Shown here: positions 21,306 through 32,953 of the stretch, one piece after another
Position numbering within the stretch: the stretch's first letter is position 1
How the letters are laid out: the number at the start of each line of letters is the position of its first letter
NCBI GenBank assembly: GCA_032718475.1
Contig: JAUCBJ010006595.1
Location: 38,927-102,926, forward strand
Source: Nemertoderma westbladi
Taxonomy: Eukaryota; Xenacoelomorpha; Nemertodermatida; Nemertodermatidae
Direction: 5' to 3'
Length of the DNA: 64,000 nucleotides
Notes under the pieces: generated by a model
The model's database searches: none
Seen by the model: the letters and a program-made list of their open reading frames with translations, nothing else
What the model was told of the DNA's origin: nothing
Position numbers and translations under genes: made by a program

Positions 21306-22459
21306 TGTTCGCGCTTTCAGACCTTTAGCAGTTTAACCTGCCAAATTAGGATGTCTTCTAGATAATAGATAGTCTTTAGCCTACGACAAATATTTGATAC
21401 ACTACATTAGCCGAAACCAGTCTATGCGCGATCATTCACCCGCTGGATATACCCGGAAGACTGGATTCGGAAGCCTAATCGTATTGCGGGATAGGCCTAC
21501 TGTATTATTCGACTGATCTTAGTATATATAATCTCTGACAAATATTATTCACTTTCGGGAAATATTAACAGTTCCTTTAGGACGTGGCGCTTTAAATATA
21601 TAAACAGAGTTATGACTTAAACCAGACACAACGGGATGGCTATAGATTCTCGTATATGGCGCATTCTTTAGGAGATGCTTCGTTATCAATCACAGTCATA
21701 CACAATACTGCACAATGCTGCACACTAATCTGCCGACCTTCACTAATTTTAGTCACATATAAGGAGAACAACAGACAATACGTGTAGGGCCTATAAAATA
21801 GCATTAGATTCACTTCAAACCACTTAATGTAAGTCGCAATCGTTATATGTATCCGGTCTCTCTAACCTTTAGTATATCAAGAAGATTGGGGTGTCTGATT
21901 GTTTATCAGTATTCCAAATATAATATTACATCAACAAATATAATGAATAACCGACAGCAAAGCAGTAATGTTAAGTTATGAATGATTATGAGTGACTGAG
22001 TGAGATATGATCAGTGAGATAACGGATATACATTCTATAATTAACCCTACTAATGTTGAACTAAAGACTGAAACACGGAGGTTCCACGCCGGTGTTGTAG
22101 GCTGTGGAAAAATCACATACTGACTCAACTCCAAGAGTTTCTATCTACCATCTAACACAGAGGCAAAAAACGCTCTGATTGGTCGACCGATCAAAGAGAG
22201 AACAAAGAACAAAGAGATGTTCTACGTGGCAATATCAGCTGTTAGCCGTCGTCATGGTAGCTACACTGTTTCAAGAGGATCCGGCTTATTGCGTCATAAA
22301 ATTGCGGATTATGTCCGCTAAAGTACACATACAGAAGAAATTACTTTTATGTCCTCTAAAACAACAATACAGTAAGGACACAGCCTTTTATGCCTGGTAA
22401 ACCAACTACAGAGTACTTTACGGGGAAAATAACCGGCTAATTACGCAAAAGCCTTTACA
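21306..22459 (-). repeat. 3' LTR of copy C (about 1,154 bp)
   Basis: On the minus strand it starts TGTAAAGGC directly after the purine tract and ends GCGCGAACA at 21306. It is homologous throughout to 12990-14157. It has the conserved TATA-like TTATATGTGA and the GCGCCATATAC and GGAACTGTTAATATT blocks shared by all copies. Open frames inside it, such as one at 22179-22400 on the plus strand, have no support. Confidence 0.85.
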
Positions 22460-22537
22460 CCGCTCCCAGAAAATGGGATTTTAGTCTATAAAATATAACA
22501 AATCACAGTTTCTAAAATATAAAAATACTCTAAACAG
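22460..22537 (-). other. 3' untranslated gap of ORF-X with purine tract, copy C
   Basis: A 78-bp stretch from the ORF-X stop to the LTR, the same length class as in copy A (12912-12989) and well conserved. The last bases before the LTR are TGGGAGCGG (minus strand, 22468-22460), the polypurine-tract candidate. Confidence 0.65.
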
Positions 22538-25500
22538 TTAGTCTTTCTTACGCGGATGGCGTTTACGCAGTTTTTTGAGGCTAGCAAGAGTCCTTTTCTC
22601 TTTGGGGCGAGCCACTTTACTAGGAGGGCTGTAACTCCTGGGTGAAGGGTGCAATACAATTGCATCAGAAGGTTTAGGATTACGATCGGTGTATCCGCTG
22701 GTTGAGGTACCTGGTTGATCGATATCAACTTCAGTGGAGCGAGGTCTAACGGCCTTTAGGGCGCGTCTTAGGACAGCAGCTCCTACGGGTCCTTGACGGG
22801 TTGTCTGGACAACGGCGGTAGGCGGACCGTGAGTGGTGAGAAACTTCCTTGGTTTAATGGTTCTTTCCAGGCCGCGTTCTTGGGCTCGATATTCGTAGGG
22901 CCGTCGAGATACTTCCTGTAACTCAGGGTGCGAGTTGATAAATAAATCGCCATACTCAGGGTCTTGACGGATGTAATTGATCAAATGGTATGAAGTAATA
23001 TCGTTAGGATTGACGTTCCTAAGGTATTTTCGAACAAATTTGGTGGAAATACACTCACCAACACGCTTCATTAGCTCGTAACTCGGTGTGCGTGTTTTTT
23101 GTTCCACAGACGCGAATAAATAAGGATGGAACGCGTAAACTCCCTCGTAAGAGCGTCCAGGGTAGTAGCGATGGCGGGACTCACAATGTAAATCCGCGTT
23201 CGCTTCCCAAGCTCGGATGTAGCGCAGGGTAATCAACTCATCTACGCTCTCTAAATCGCGATTAAAGGGGCAATTATAACTGGCATGTCCTTTAAGTTGA
23301 CAGTGGTGGCATTGAGTCATAAATTGGGGGCAGACTGCAAAAATATGAGAGTTATTAAGTCTGCAATACGCACAATATATCTCCATCATCGGTTGTTCGT
23401 GGAAATAGGAGCAGGGTACGTCTGAGTCCATAGGGGTGAAATGGTCTCTCGATGCGCATAATCGACAACGTTTTCGAGAAACATAGTTAGCGTGTCGATA
23501 ATCGTATGCGGTGAGACATTGTGGACCTTGATACCACTCTAAGACGTAGTCGTTATCGCTGCTCCGGGGCGCTGTAGGCTGGATCGCTTCAGATTCTAAG
23601 CATATTGGTTCGTCTTCCAATTGCATAGCTGAGGTAGGTGCGGCTGTCTCCGCAAGCGGACCCACTGTCTGAACTTCCACGACAGAATAACCTGTGGGTA
23701 TTCGGGGTCTTTGTATAACAGATGAATGTAAGTTCTGTATACAAACGCCCTGAAAGAGAGCAAATCCCGCGCTGTTTAGCTTCTCCGCAGCTGAGTCTCT
23801 TAGGCTGAGTTTGGTCAGAGCGTGGTCCTTGAACTGACTATCAACGTTACGGAACGGAGTCAGAAAGCGCCTGAAACATTCGAAGCGGATGAATTTATTG
23901 TGTTCATCTAACTTGGCGAGTTTGGTTCCAAGTATTAATGGATGGGCACGTATGGTACGACTGCACACATCGGCTAGCCAACCGGCAAGTGCTGCGTTTT
24001 CAAATATCGTGTATATAGCTAAGGAGGGACGAAGTGGAACACTCATAAAGCTATACACGGCGCCAGGCGCGGTCAATGGTCCATCAAAGTATAAACGAGA
24101 ATAATAATCTCCATATACTTGTTGGTAATTTATAGGATTTCCAACCTTGAAATTCCATCCGTATTCTTGAAAGGCAAGATGTCCGATGGAGGTTCGTTGT
24201 ACTTTAGTAATGCCGCTGGGTGTATTGGCATACATAGTGCGGAAGAAACCTCGGCCTTCTGCCCAGGGAGCAATCAGCTGAGTATCAACGAAAGGGTATG
24301 GAATGTTTTCCATATTCCGAAAGTCATTTTGTAGATCTCCATAAACAGCCGAGCCGATTTTAAGGATTCTTTCGTTAAACAACATCTCGAGCACGGGTTG
24401 GGGTAACATCGATCCATCGATACCCATGGCCGGTTTGCGCTCGGTGTCGGTGACATAACGCTGCGCGAGTTCGAATTGTCCATGTCGGAGTTTCTTTTGG
24501 GTCTCAGTAAGAGTTTCAAAAGAATAATCAATCACATCGGAACACGCTCGAGTAAATACGTGGGTAGAACCAGCGAGTCCTCGTATGTGTATCATCCGCG
24601 TAGTTCCCAGTTCTCCAACCGGAACGCTACCTTCGTTGTCGTAGGTGACAACTCCATACATCTCGATAATGTTAAGAGTCTCATTCCACTCTTTAGTGGC
24701 GTTTTCGAGAGTCATTCCCACAGGATGCCACAAGGTAGCGCATTCGCTAGCATTAGGTAGGTCTCTATACTTTAAATATTGTGTGGTATATGTTTCCACA
24801 TCTCCATATCGTTGTATTCTTTCCTCCTTGAATAACACGTCAAGATTCCAGTGTACTAAACGAGTTTTGATGAATCCATCAAGATTATACGGAGGTATTG
24901 TTTCTTTCTCTATTCTGGAAACATTATATGGTTTTCGAAATGAGTTTACTTTAACTAACTGATCCAGATGTTTATGCAGTTGTTCGAGTTCGACAAGATC
25001 GAGAGGATTTATGAGTGGCAAAAACCTCAGACTATGTGTAGGATCTTCCGGTTTTACCATGTAATATTGTGTTAGGTTAACGTAATAAGGGTGATCTTTG
25101 ATCCCATAAAACGAGTCCGGTAAAGGACAAGCGCGTATGTTAACATCGTGTACCATGCGACGGACAAGATCCGCTCTATTGTCCGGAGGTTCAACGAGTA
25201 TACCATCGACACGAGCGGCTTCGATGGGAGGACGCTGTAACATGGGAGCGTCAGCGATAAGATCTCGAGATCTTAGGTTGATATCAACCGGTTGTGGTTG
25301 TGCCGTCACAAAGAGTTTGTCTCCGAAATGGGGAACCATCGAGGGATGAAGGATGGTTTTAGAGTAGAGATCCGTCATAAGGATTTGAGCTTCGGGTTGA
25401 GCTAAAGCTGCTTCTTCTCTCTCATCCAGTTCTATATGTCTCTCCTCGAGCTGATTTTCCTCCGCTTGTTGTTGTAGACGCTCATCTAGGAACTCTTGTA

Positions 25501-26644
25501 AAGAGTAGGTTCGTCCACGTTCGATGTCCTCCTCGAGATTTTGTATTTCTCTATCGAACTGGGGTAAAGCTAATTCCTTCACCGCTTGGACTTGTTGTTG
25601 TAATTTACGTTTCTCCAAACAATCGTAAGTTCCCTTTCCGATTTTCTGCCGAATAGCGTCTAGCGCGTTTCGTACGACGCTCTCTTCGACTTCCGTAACG
25701 GGTTGGATCGAGGTGAAGCCGGGACGGTTGTATGGGTTAAACGGCGATATTAGATGACCGCGTCCCAATCCAGCTAGGTAGGGTTGGCGAATATCTAGTG
25801 AGCCTACCACCGGGGTGCCACCGATCAACTGTTCAGGTAACACTAGATCTTTGAACAGTGAGTACAGTTCGGGAGGATCCGTGATACTATTAGGATCAAG
25901 AGTCTGAGGTCTAACTGAGGAATGAGGAGGTCTGACCGAGTATTCCGGAACTCTGATCATTGGTTTGTTCAAGGATCGTTTGAGTCGAGCGACCATAGGG
26001 GATACGTCGAACAGGTTTCGCTCGAAACTCCCATAAGTATATCGGGTAAAACTGTGTTTAGCGCAACGTCTCCGCGGATGTTTATGTCTTTCCGTTTGCT
26101 GATTGGGTCTAGGGCATTCGTCGCAGTAATACCAAAGACGCACGTCCTGCAGGGGAAACGCGGGTGATCGTTCTCCAGTTTTACAATATTCCTCCATCTG
26201 TTCGAAGCTATCTGGGACGACAGGTAGCGGTCGATCGGCGGTAAGATACATCATAGTGAAATAGAGTCGTTTGAGTTCTATCATAGGATCATGATGTATA
26301 CCTTGGGGATATCGAGTTTCGAGATTCTGTTGACTGGCAATATTGACGTCTATAATATATGTAATATTGGTGTCTACATCGTCCGTATCGTGTAAATCGA
26401 TAGGATGGCCAGTAGTTAAGAAGTCCATATACGTACCATTACGATGCGTATAGCGAGCGGTGAACTTTCTATAATCCAATTCACGCGTAAGTTGCTCCTG
26501 GGACAGTGGCGGTTCGATATAACGACCATCATCCTCCGTAGTAGTTGGATCAGCATCGCCGCGTATCAAGCTATCGACAAATGCTTGTAAAGGTAGAGTA
26601 TATCGCTCCCTAATACCGAGATCATCTTCTATCAACTCAGTCAT
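22538..26644 (-). CDS. ORF-X, copy C: unknown 1,368-aa zinc-cluster protein
   Basis: The second intact copy of the unknown protein. It is collinear with copy A over its whole length, with the same ATG (two bases after TAGCAG) and the same basic C-terminus. The only large difference is an in-frame loss of 49 residues after DDVDT (about residue 94), where copy A has a charged Arg/Glu-rich helix-like segment. All candidate zinc ligands are kept: CDEC near residue 174, CRLC, CAYC and the CHHCQLKGHASYNC knuckle. In the first 95 codons I count 19 synonymous and 2 amino-acid-changing differences from copy A. No signal peptide or membrane anchor is seen. Product unknown; a nucleic-acid-binding accessory or structural role is inference. 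Confidence 0.85.
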   Translation of the reverse strand: MTELIEDDLGIRERYTLPLQAFVDSLIRGDADPTTTEDDGRYIEPPLSQEQLTRELDYRKFTARYTHRNGTYMDFLTTGHPIDLHDTDDVDTNITYIIDVNIASQQNLETRYPQGIHHDPMIELKRLYFTMMYLTADRPLPVVPDSFEQMEEYCKTGERSPAFPLQDVRLWYYCDECPRPNQQTERHKHPRRRCAKHSFTRYTYGSFERNLFDVSPMVARLKRSLNKPMIRVPEYSVRPPHSSVRPQTLDPNSITDPPELYSLFKDLVLPEQLIGGTPVVGSLDIRQPYLAGLGRGHLISPFNPYNRPGFTSIQPVTEVEESVVRNALDAIRQKIGKGTYDCLEKRKLQQQVQAVKELALPQFDREIQNLEEDIERGRTYSLQEFLDERLQQQAEENQLEERHIELDEREEAALAQPEAQILMTDLYSKTILHPSMVPHFGDKLFVTAQPQPVDINLRSRDLIADAPMLQRPPIEAARVDGILVEPPDNRADLVRRMVHDVNIRACPLPDSFYGIKDHPYYVNLTQYYMVKPEDPTHSLRFLPLINPLDLVELEQLHKHLDQLVKVNSFRKPYNVSRIEKETIPPYNLDGFIKTRLVHWNLDVLFKEERIQRYGDVETYTTQYLKYRDLPNASECATLWHPVGMTLENATKEWNETLNIIEMYGVVTYDNEGSVPVGELGTTRMIHIRGLAGSTHVFTRACSDVIDYSFETLTETQKKLRHGQFELAQRYVTDTERKPAMGIDGSMLPQPVLEMLFNERILKIGSAVYGDLQNDFRNMENIPYPFVDTQLIAPWAEGRGFFRTMYANTPSGITKVQRTSIGHLAFQEYGWNFKVGNPINYQQVYGDYYSRLYFDGPLTAPGAVYSFMSVPLRPSLAIYTIFENAALAGWLADVCSRTIRAHPLILGTKLAKLDEHNKFIRFECFRRFLTPFRNVDSQFKDHALTKLSLRDSAAEKLNSAGFALFQGVCIQNLHSSVIQRPRIPTGYSVVEVQTVGPLAETAAPTSAMQLEDEPICLESEAIQPTAPRSSDNDYVLEWYQGPQCLTAYDYRHANYVSRKRCRLCASRDHFTPMDSDVPCSYFHEQPMMEIYCAYCRLNNSHIFAVCPQFMTQCHHCQLKGHASYNCPFNRDLESVDELITLRYIRAWEANADLHCESRHRYYPGRSYEGVYAFHPYLFASVEQKTRTPSYELMKRVGECISTKFVRKYLRNVNPNDITSYHLINYIRQDPEYGDLFINSHPELQEVSRRPYEYRAQERGLERTIKPRKFLTTHGPPTAVVQTTRQGPVGAAVLRRALKAVRPRSTEVDIDQPGTSTSGYTDRNPKPSDAIVLHPSPRSYSPPSKVARPKEKRTLASLKKLRKRHPRKKD

Positions 26645-28278
26645 ATCTGCTATGAGTTTATCAATATTATAATGAGTTTATATATTAGGCTAGCGGGCGT
26701 CGCTGCCTACCCCTCTTTTGCCCCCGGACAGTGTAAGATCCTCAGCGCCGATGTACCGTCGTCGCTGTGCTTTCGCCAACGATGTAGCTACACAACGACA
26801 ACGATAACCGGCACAAGTCACTCCACTGTCCGTACCAAAGGCTTAGATGTACTGCAGGTTCTTTCTGGAGAGTTAGGGCTACTTTCACAATTGCGACTCG
26901 CTACTGTAAACACACCTTAGTAGTAACATTCACCTACAAACGCACAAATTCACACAACTGCCATAAACTGCACACATTCGGGCCATTTGTCCGTTAGTCA
27001 GTACCTTCCAGAATGTCACTGTATTTATTATGTATCCTTGGATACTAGCAGTGCGCTATTTATTCCCTATGCTATTCAATGGGGCAAGCCTTCTATTGTT
27101 CTTTAACTCACTTCTAATTCTAGCGTGGTTGTTGCCATGGTGACATTATGGAAAGCTAGCGGCAGAATTAGGGTAATTCTCATGCATACAGATCTGGGAT
27201 GCTATTTAATAGTAATTCTTTAATTGTCAATATCCTCTCTATATATGATTTTATGAATTTTATCGGCTATTGACTATATATTGGAAATTCTCACACACAA
27301 ATACACTTAATAGAGTGAATCTCCGCTCCCATGATCTATTAATTAATGGAATTTTGGGAATGTTATAAATTGTATAAAATGACAATTTATTAAATTCATT
27401 GAAATATATGAATTTAAATTTATTCCCGTAAATTTTATTATTTAATATTAAAATAGACACAATTTTATTCCAGAACGTGTCTGGGGACTGGGATCCTTGA
27501 TTCTAGGAATTTTGTCCTTTTAAGAGTATCGGTAAGTGCTATGATATCTTAATCGACTAGAATTTTAAAGGATCTGATATTTGACAGATTTTGTAAATAT
27601 TAATAATTAATATTTAGGATGGGCACCAGTTTATTCCAGAACTTGTCTGGGGACGTTAACCACTGATTCTAGAATTTTGTCTTTCAAGTATATCGGTGGG
27701 TGCCACGATATCTTAATCGACTAGAATTGCAGATGGTCAAAGGGTTTAACAGATTTATTTTGCATTATACGCTACTGTTAAAGGGACATCACGCTACTAT
27801 ATGTATTATTTAATATACGGTATGAGAGCAATATCGCACGAAGCAATGTCAGTGTGAAGAGGCAAGTCGTTTCCAAGGTCTACCCAGAGCTTGGTTTAGC
27901 CGAGACACGAGGATCTGAACTTTGCATTCCTAATACTCTGCCTACCAATAATACTTGAATATAGTAGTGGCTTTATTGTACTTTAATAAGTACGGAGATT
28001 TCATCTTACTGTAGTCACGTATTTAGAATATGATACGGACAGTAAAGAAAGAGAAAAAGAATTATTTCTCACCGTCGCACTAAATATATAATATAAGTAA
28101 TTACGTAATAAACGCGAACATATTGCACTAATCTACTAAATAATCGCTAAAATAACATGCTACTAAATAAAATTAAATAAAACGATTATAATAAAATTAC
28201 ATAATAATACATACATAAATATAAAATAAAATAATAAGAATATAAAATAATATGGTCACACACCCACTCCATATGCTA
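26645..28278 (-). other. Intergenic region between pol and ORF-X, copy C
   Basis: Collinear with 7017-8657 of copy A on the opposite strand. It includes the duplicated repeat (about 27730-27450) and the conserved 380-bp block before the ORF-X ATG, with the words GACATTCTGGAAGG, ATGGCCCGAATGTG and CTGTCCGGGGGCA. No gene is seen. A tract near 27050 reads ATAAATA on the minus strand, as in copy A. Confidence 0.6.
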
Positions 28279-31200
28279 CTAAGCTGGGGAGTCCCTAGAT
28301 GTTTGTTGGATTAGGGAGGTGGTCGTGGGAAGAGTATCTTGCCTCCCATAGTTTCCGGAGAGTTCTCTGTCTCTTTCCAGTAAACATAAGCGACCAACTG
28401 GGCGATTGAGCTGCTGCGTCTCGAAGACAATTCCCGGTTTCTTGAAGTTACGTCGCATGACGACGAGTTCTACCGATCGCACCAAACCGTCATCCGAGAT
28501 GTGAGTCTCGATGATACGACCTGTCTGCCACCGCTTACGTGGAAGATCTACATCCACAATAAGAACCATGTCTCCAGCGCTGACGTTTTCTTGCTGCGCA
28601 AACCACTTAGTTCGAAGTTGTAGCGTGGGCAGATAATGTTTTTCGAAATGGTCAGCGAAACGACGGGATAACAACTGCATGAGTTGCCAAGTTTGCCGGC
28701 AGTATTCGTCTCCGTCTGTGATTTCCGATTGTGGTAGCATGGCTACAGGTTTCTTCAGTAGGAAGTGCGTGGGTGTTAGCGCTTCCAGGGAATCGGGACT
28801 CGATGAGACTGGCATAAGCGGTCTCTCGTTGAGATAGGCGGCGATTTCCTCCATTAACGTCCGCAAAAGTTCGTCGGTGAGATACGCGCGGCAAGGCACT
28901 ATAAAGTGAAATGCTGTCTTCACACTTCTTATTAATCTCTCCCAACTTCCTCCCCACCAAGGGGCGTCAGCGGCGTTGAAGGTCCAGCTAGACGCTGTTA
29001 CTCGTAGCTGATCGTCCACCTGTCTTTGGTTCCAATCTTTGACGTAAGCTTTGATTTCATTGTTGGCACCAATGAAGTTAGTTCCCTTATCAGATCTCAT
29101 CGTGTTACTAGTGCCAAAGCGAGCGATCTGTCGTCGTAAGCTTAATAGGAAGCTGTTGGTCGATAAATCGTTCACCATATCGAGATGGGTAGCTCTACAA
29201 GTCATACAAACAAAGATTACACACCATCTCTTGACTATAGTCCTAGCACGATATACTTCAATAGGGCCAAATAAATCCACACCGGTATTAGTAAAGGGTG
29301 GTTCATAGAAGCTTACTCGTTCCCTAGGTAATTCTGCCTCTCGCTGTGTTAAAGGCCTACTGAATGCTTTCCTACAGGGTATACAGTTCCTAAGAACTTG
29401 GTTCAGAGCTCTACGGGGTTTATAAAAATAATAGCGAGTTCGAATTTCGCTAAGAACTCGTTCCCTACCAGCATGATAAAGTTTGCTGTGAACATCTACA
29501 ATCATCTTGACTTGTATTTCAAGATTTCTAATGAGTATGGGGAACTTAGTGTCAAAGGATAATGGAGCATTCGTTAATCTTCCTCCAACACGTATCAACC
29601 CATCTATCATTGTGCTAGAGAAACGATCCCTTAAGCGCATCTGTGGATTTCTCAACAACAGGAAATACTTATCGGAATCTTCATAGCATTGCAGGAGTCT
29701 CAGCATCTGCTTGTTGGTTTCTTCATGCTCCTGATAACTGATCTTCTCCTTCAGAAACCTGTCGGGTATCTTATATTTGGGAAGATCTTTAATAACATGG
29801 ACCTGCACTGATGTTATTGGAGCGGTATCACCTTTGGCCTTCATTCCAGAGTAGTGATGGTGAAAACATCTCTTTAAATATGTAACAGCCTTACAGAGCC
29901 GATTCCAGGAACTGTAGTGATGTATCGCTCTCTGCAGAAGAGGTGAGAGTCCTTGCGAGACGTCTGGTATTCCAGATTTCCAATCCTTATCACGGATTTC
30001 CACAACAAGTTTATTTGTGGCTGTGGGTTTCTGATCCAAAGCGTCGTCTCCGGAAGTATGTAGTACAGACAGATCTACTATAGGTTTGAATAACTTCGAT
30101 TTACTCGCCCGAGTTTTAGGTTTGACTTTCTCCGCTCCCTTGGCCTGTCTAATCTCTGTGGTAGTAAGATGAGGAGGCCATTCTTCTTCTTCTTTGTAGA
30201 GGAAGCCGGGTCCACCTAGCCAGTCTGGAGTATCTACCAGCTCTTGTGGAGTTGCTCCCCTGGAGGCGATATCTGCTGGGTTAATCATTCCGGGGCAATG
30301 TCTCCATTGATCCATCGTTGTGCGACTGAGTATAATAGCTACTCTGTTGGTAACGAAGACGCTGAACTGACAGACTTCATTGGTTATATACTCCAACACG
30401 AGTAAAGCGTCGGTCCAATAGACAGTTTTCTCCAGTGGATAGTCGATCTGTTCTGTTACATTCCGGCCGATGGCTGTAGCGTATAGAGCCGCTTTTAACT
30501 CCGCTCGAGGAACTTTCAACTTGTTGTTTATCAATGCCTTAGAAGTAACCAAGGCAACTTTGATTCCGTCCGGAGTTTCCACCCTTAGGTAGGCTACTAT
30601 ACCTATTCCCATATCGCTGGCGTCTCCAAACACATGGAGTTGATAGGAATACGTAGGGAGAACATGACCAAAATATGAACAGGAAATTATAAAGTTCTCG
30701 ATGGCTGGTAGAGAATCTTCCCATTTCATCCACTTCTTTAACAACTCTCCCTTGAGTGGATCGTCCCATGAGTGGTTTTCAAGCCACATTTGTTGTACTA
30801 AACTCCGAGCAATCAATATAACTGGGCTAATAAATCCCAATGGATCGAAATAAGTGCTCAGGATACTTAAACAAATCCGTTTAGTCCAAACTGGATTATC
30901 TCGCTGTTTTAGTTGAAAAAACAGGATATCTCTTTCGGTGTCCCATTTCAAACCAAGGGTCTTAGTTTCTGGGAGATCATCTTTTATTAGATCCAGGTCT
31001 TTTGCTCCTCGATCTTCTACCGGGATCGACTCCAGAAACTCACGGGAGTTGCTGGTGAATTTAGTTAATCGAAATCCACCTCTTTTTAAGCACTCTACCG
31101 TTCCTTTAGCGACATCAATGGCTTCTTCGACTGATGGAAGGGACTTTAGATTGTCGTCCATGTATATATCTCTCTTGATGTTGCCAATCACCTCTTTAGA

Positions 31201-32482
31201 GAAGGCGTCTCGGTTGTCATCCGCAGTGGTGCGCACTGCGGAACAGGCGTTTGAAGGGCTCGAGATTATCCCAAAAGCTTGGATGGTCATCCAGTACTCC
31301 ACCGGTTTCTGGTTGAGGTCTCCTTCAGGCCACCACAGAAATCGTAGGCTATCTCGATCCTTATCCAGCGCTTTGACTTGTAAGAACATGCCTTCTATAT
31401 CTGAGGCGAAAGCAATGGAATATTGTCTTAATCTTAAAAGTATTCCCAACAATGATTGGAGTAAGTTGGGTCCGGGTAGCAATTCAGAATTAAGGGATTG
31501 GCCCATATAGAGGGCGGAGCCGTCAAACACCACTCGTACTTCATGGGGTTTACCGGGTTTGGGAACATAATGGTGAGTTAAATAATACGTTCTCTCAGTT
31601 ATAGGTGTTTCTTCCGGTACTAGCTCCGCATATCCCTTGCTAATAAATTTCTTCAATTGTGTTTGATACATTTCTTTAGCTGAAGAATTTGCCGTAAGGC
31701 GTCGATGTAGTTGAGCAATTCTTTTCTCCGCCAAGGGTCTGTTGTTTACGAACTTTGGTTCTCGCTTTCGGAAAGGTAGCCCGATCTCATATCTACCTTG
31801 ATCTTTAAGAAAATGTGTAGTTGTCTCTTGGATCTGCTTGGCTCTTTCTTCCTCTACCGATAGGGCCTTATCGTAGGAATTGGGCTCTACAGCCTCTTGA
31901 GTAAAGAATCGTACGGCATGTTCATCACGAGTATTCGCGTTGTAGCGATCTATCACTTCATTCAGTTCGTCATTGTAATCGATTTGTCCCGTTGGATGAA
32001 TGAGGTGACATAGGTTCACTTGGTTTTGCCAAGTTTCGTTTTCCGTAAGGAGGTCGATGGTATTCTCCTCGTCGAATAGTTGGTGGATATCGTCATGATC
32101 TGAGGAGTATGGGGTTCCCTCAGGTGGGTAGTCTCCCTCACTGATCTCATCTTCCCATTCACTCACCTGGTAGACTCGTTCTTTGGGTAGCCTTTCCATG
32201 AGAGTTCTACGGGAAGGTCCAGTAAAGTACCAACCTACTCTAGTTCTTCCCGCATAGGTTTGCAGTGGTTGCGGTTGAGCAGGCCGTTTTTCCAATGTCT
32301 CAAGCGCCTCATGCGCATTTTGGCCGATGAGTATTTGCACTCCAGGGTAATCTGTGTTGAATCTAGGTATCTCATGTTGCTGGGTGAAATCGTCCTCATC
32401 CCAGTTATAAGGTTCCACTTGGCTGGTAGCAAAGTTCTTTATCGCCACCATTTGTACTGACCTTATACTGTGTTCTCCTAGT
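28279..32482 (-). pseudogene. Pol of copy C: protease end, RT, RNase H, integrase (open)
   Basis: The best preserved pol in the window, open for about 1,390 codons after a frameshift. In order, counting from the first ATG at 32451: the end of the protease region; RT at about residues 300-480 with VVFDGSALYMGQ, ASDIEGMF and YMDDN near 429; a Peptidase_A17-type connector; RNase H at about 605-700 (FGDAS, PRAEL, WTDA); an integrase zinc-binding region (YHAGRE, CIPCRKAF); a catalytic core with GVDLFGP near 1060 and RSDKGTNF near 1118; and a DUF5641-like tail near 1280. The ATG at 32451 is not a true start: the polyprotein is normally fused to Gag. Catalytic motifs look intact, but expression would require passing the upstream lesions. 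Confidence 0.9.
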
Positions 32483-32953
32483 TCATCCTGGGGGGGTGGA
32501 CAACGCGCCTACATAGTAATCTGTAGTTACTGTAGATTTCCAAACCTGCATAATTCCTGAAATGTTCAACTTAGTTCGGAACTTGGGTTGTCCAGCAAAG
32601 ATGTCTTCGGCTAGTTCTTTGTCGATGAATGTTCCTGTGCTGCCGGAGTCAAGAAGTACGTTCACTATATAGCTCTTTTCTGACCCGTGGACTCTCAACT
32701 GCACTACGGGAAATTCTCGGATTCCTACGTTGGAAGTTGGTGCTTTCCAAGATGGTTGTCGGTCAGGAGTAGTTAGGGGGAGCTCACTATCAGTTTCCTT
32801 CTCATACGTAAGTGCTCGATACACTGCGGTATTTATTAGGTAACAGGATTCGTTTTCGTCGGAGAATTCATCCGTATAGAATCCTTCCATCTCAGAACTT
32901 TGGTCAGTGTTGTTCACATCACTGAATTGGACATGTAGTTCAGACTCACTTAC
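32483..32953 (-). pseudogene. Protease segment of copy C, between a stop and a frameshift
   Basis: This carries the acidic linker, the catalytic DSGSTGTFID and the YYVGALSTP block. It is bounded upstream by TAG (minus strand, 32956-32954), where copy A has CAG. Downstream, a run of seven C on the minus strand (32496-32490) replaces the six of copy A and shifts the frame. Both are single-base lesions, so the copy was recently coding. A sequencing or assembly error in the homopolymer is possible. Confidence 0.85.

Noticed and set aside
22179-22400. Plus-strand ORF in the 3' LTR of copy C
   Set aside because: It lies in the LTR antisense to transcription and is not visibly preserved in the other LTRs.
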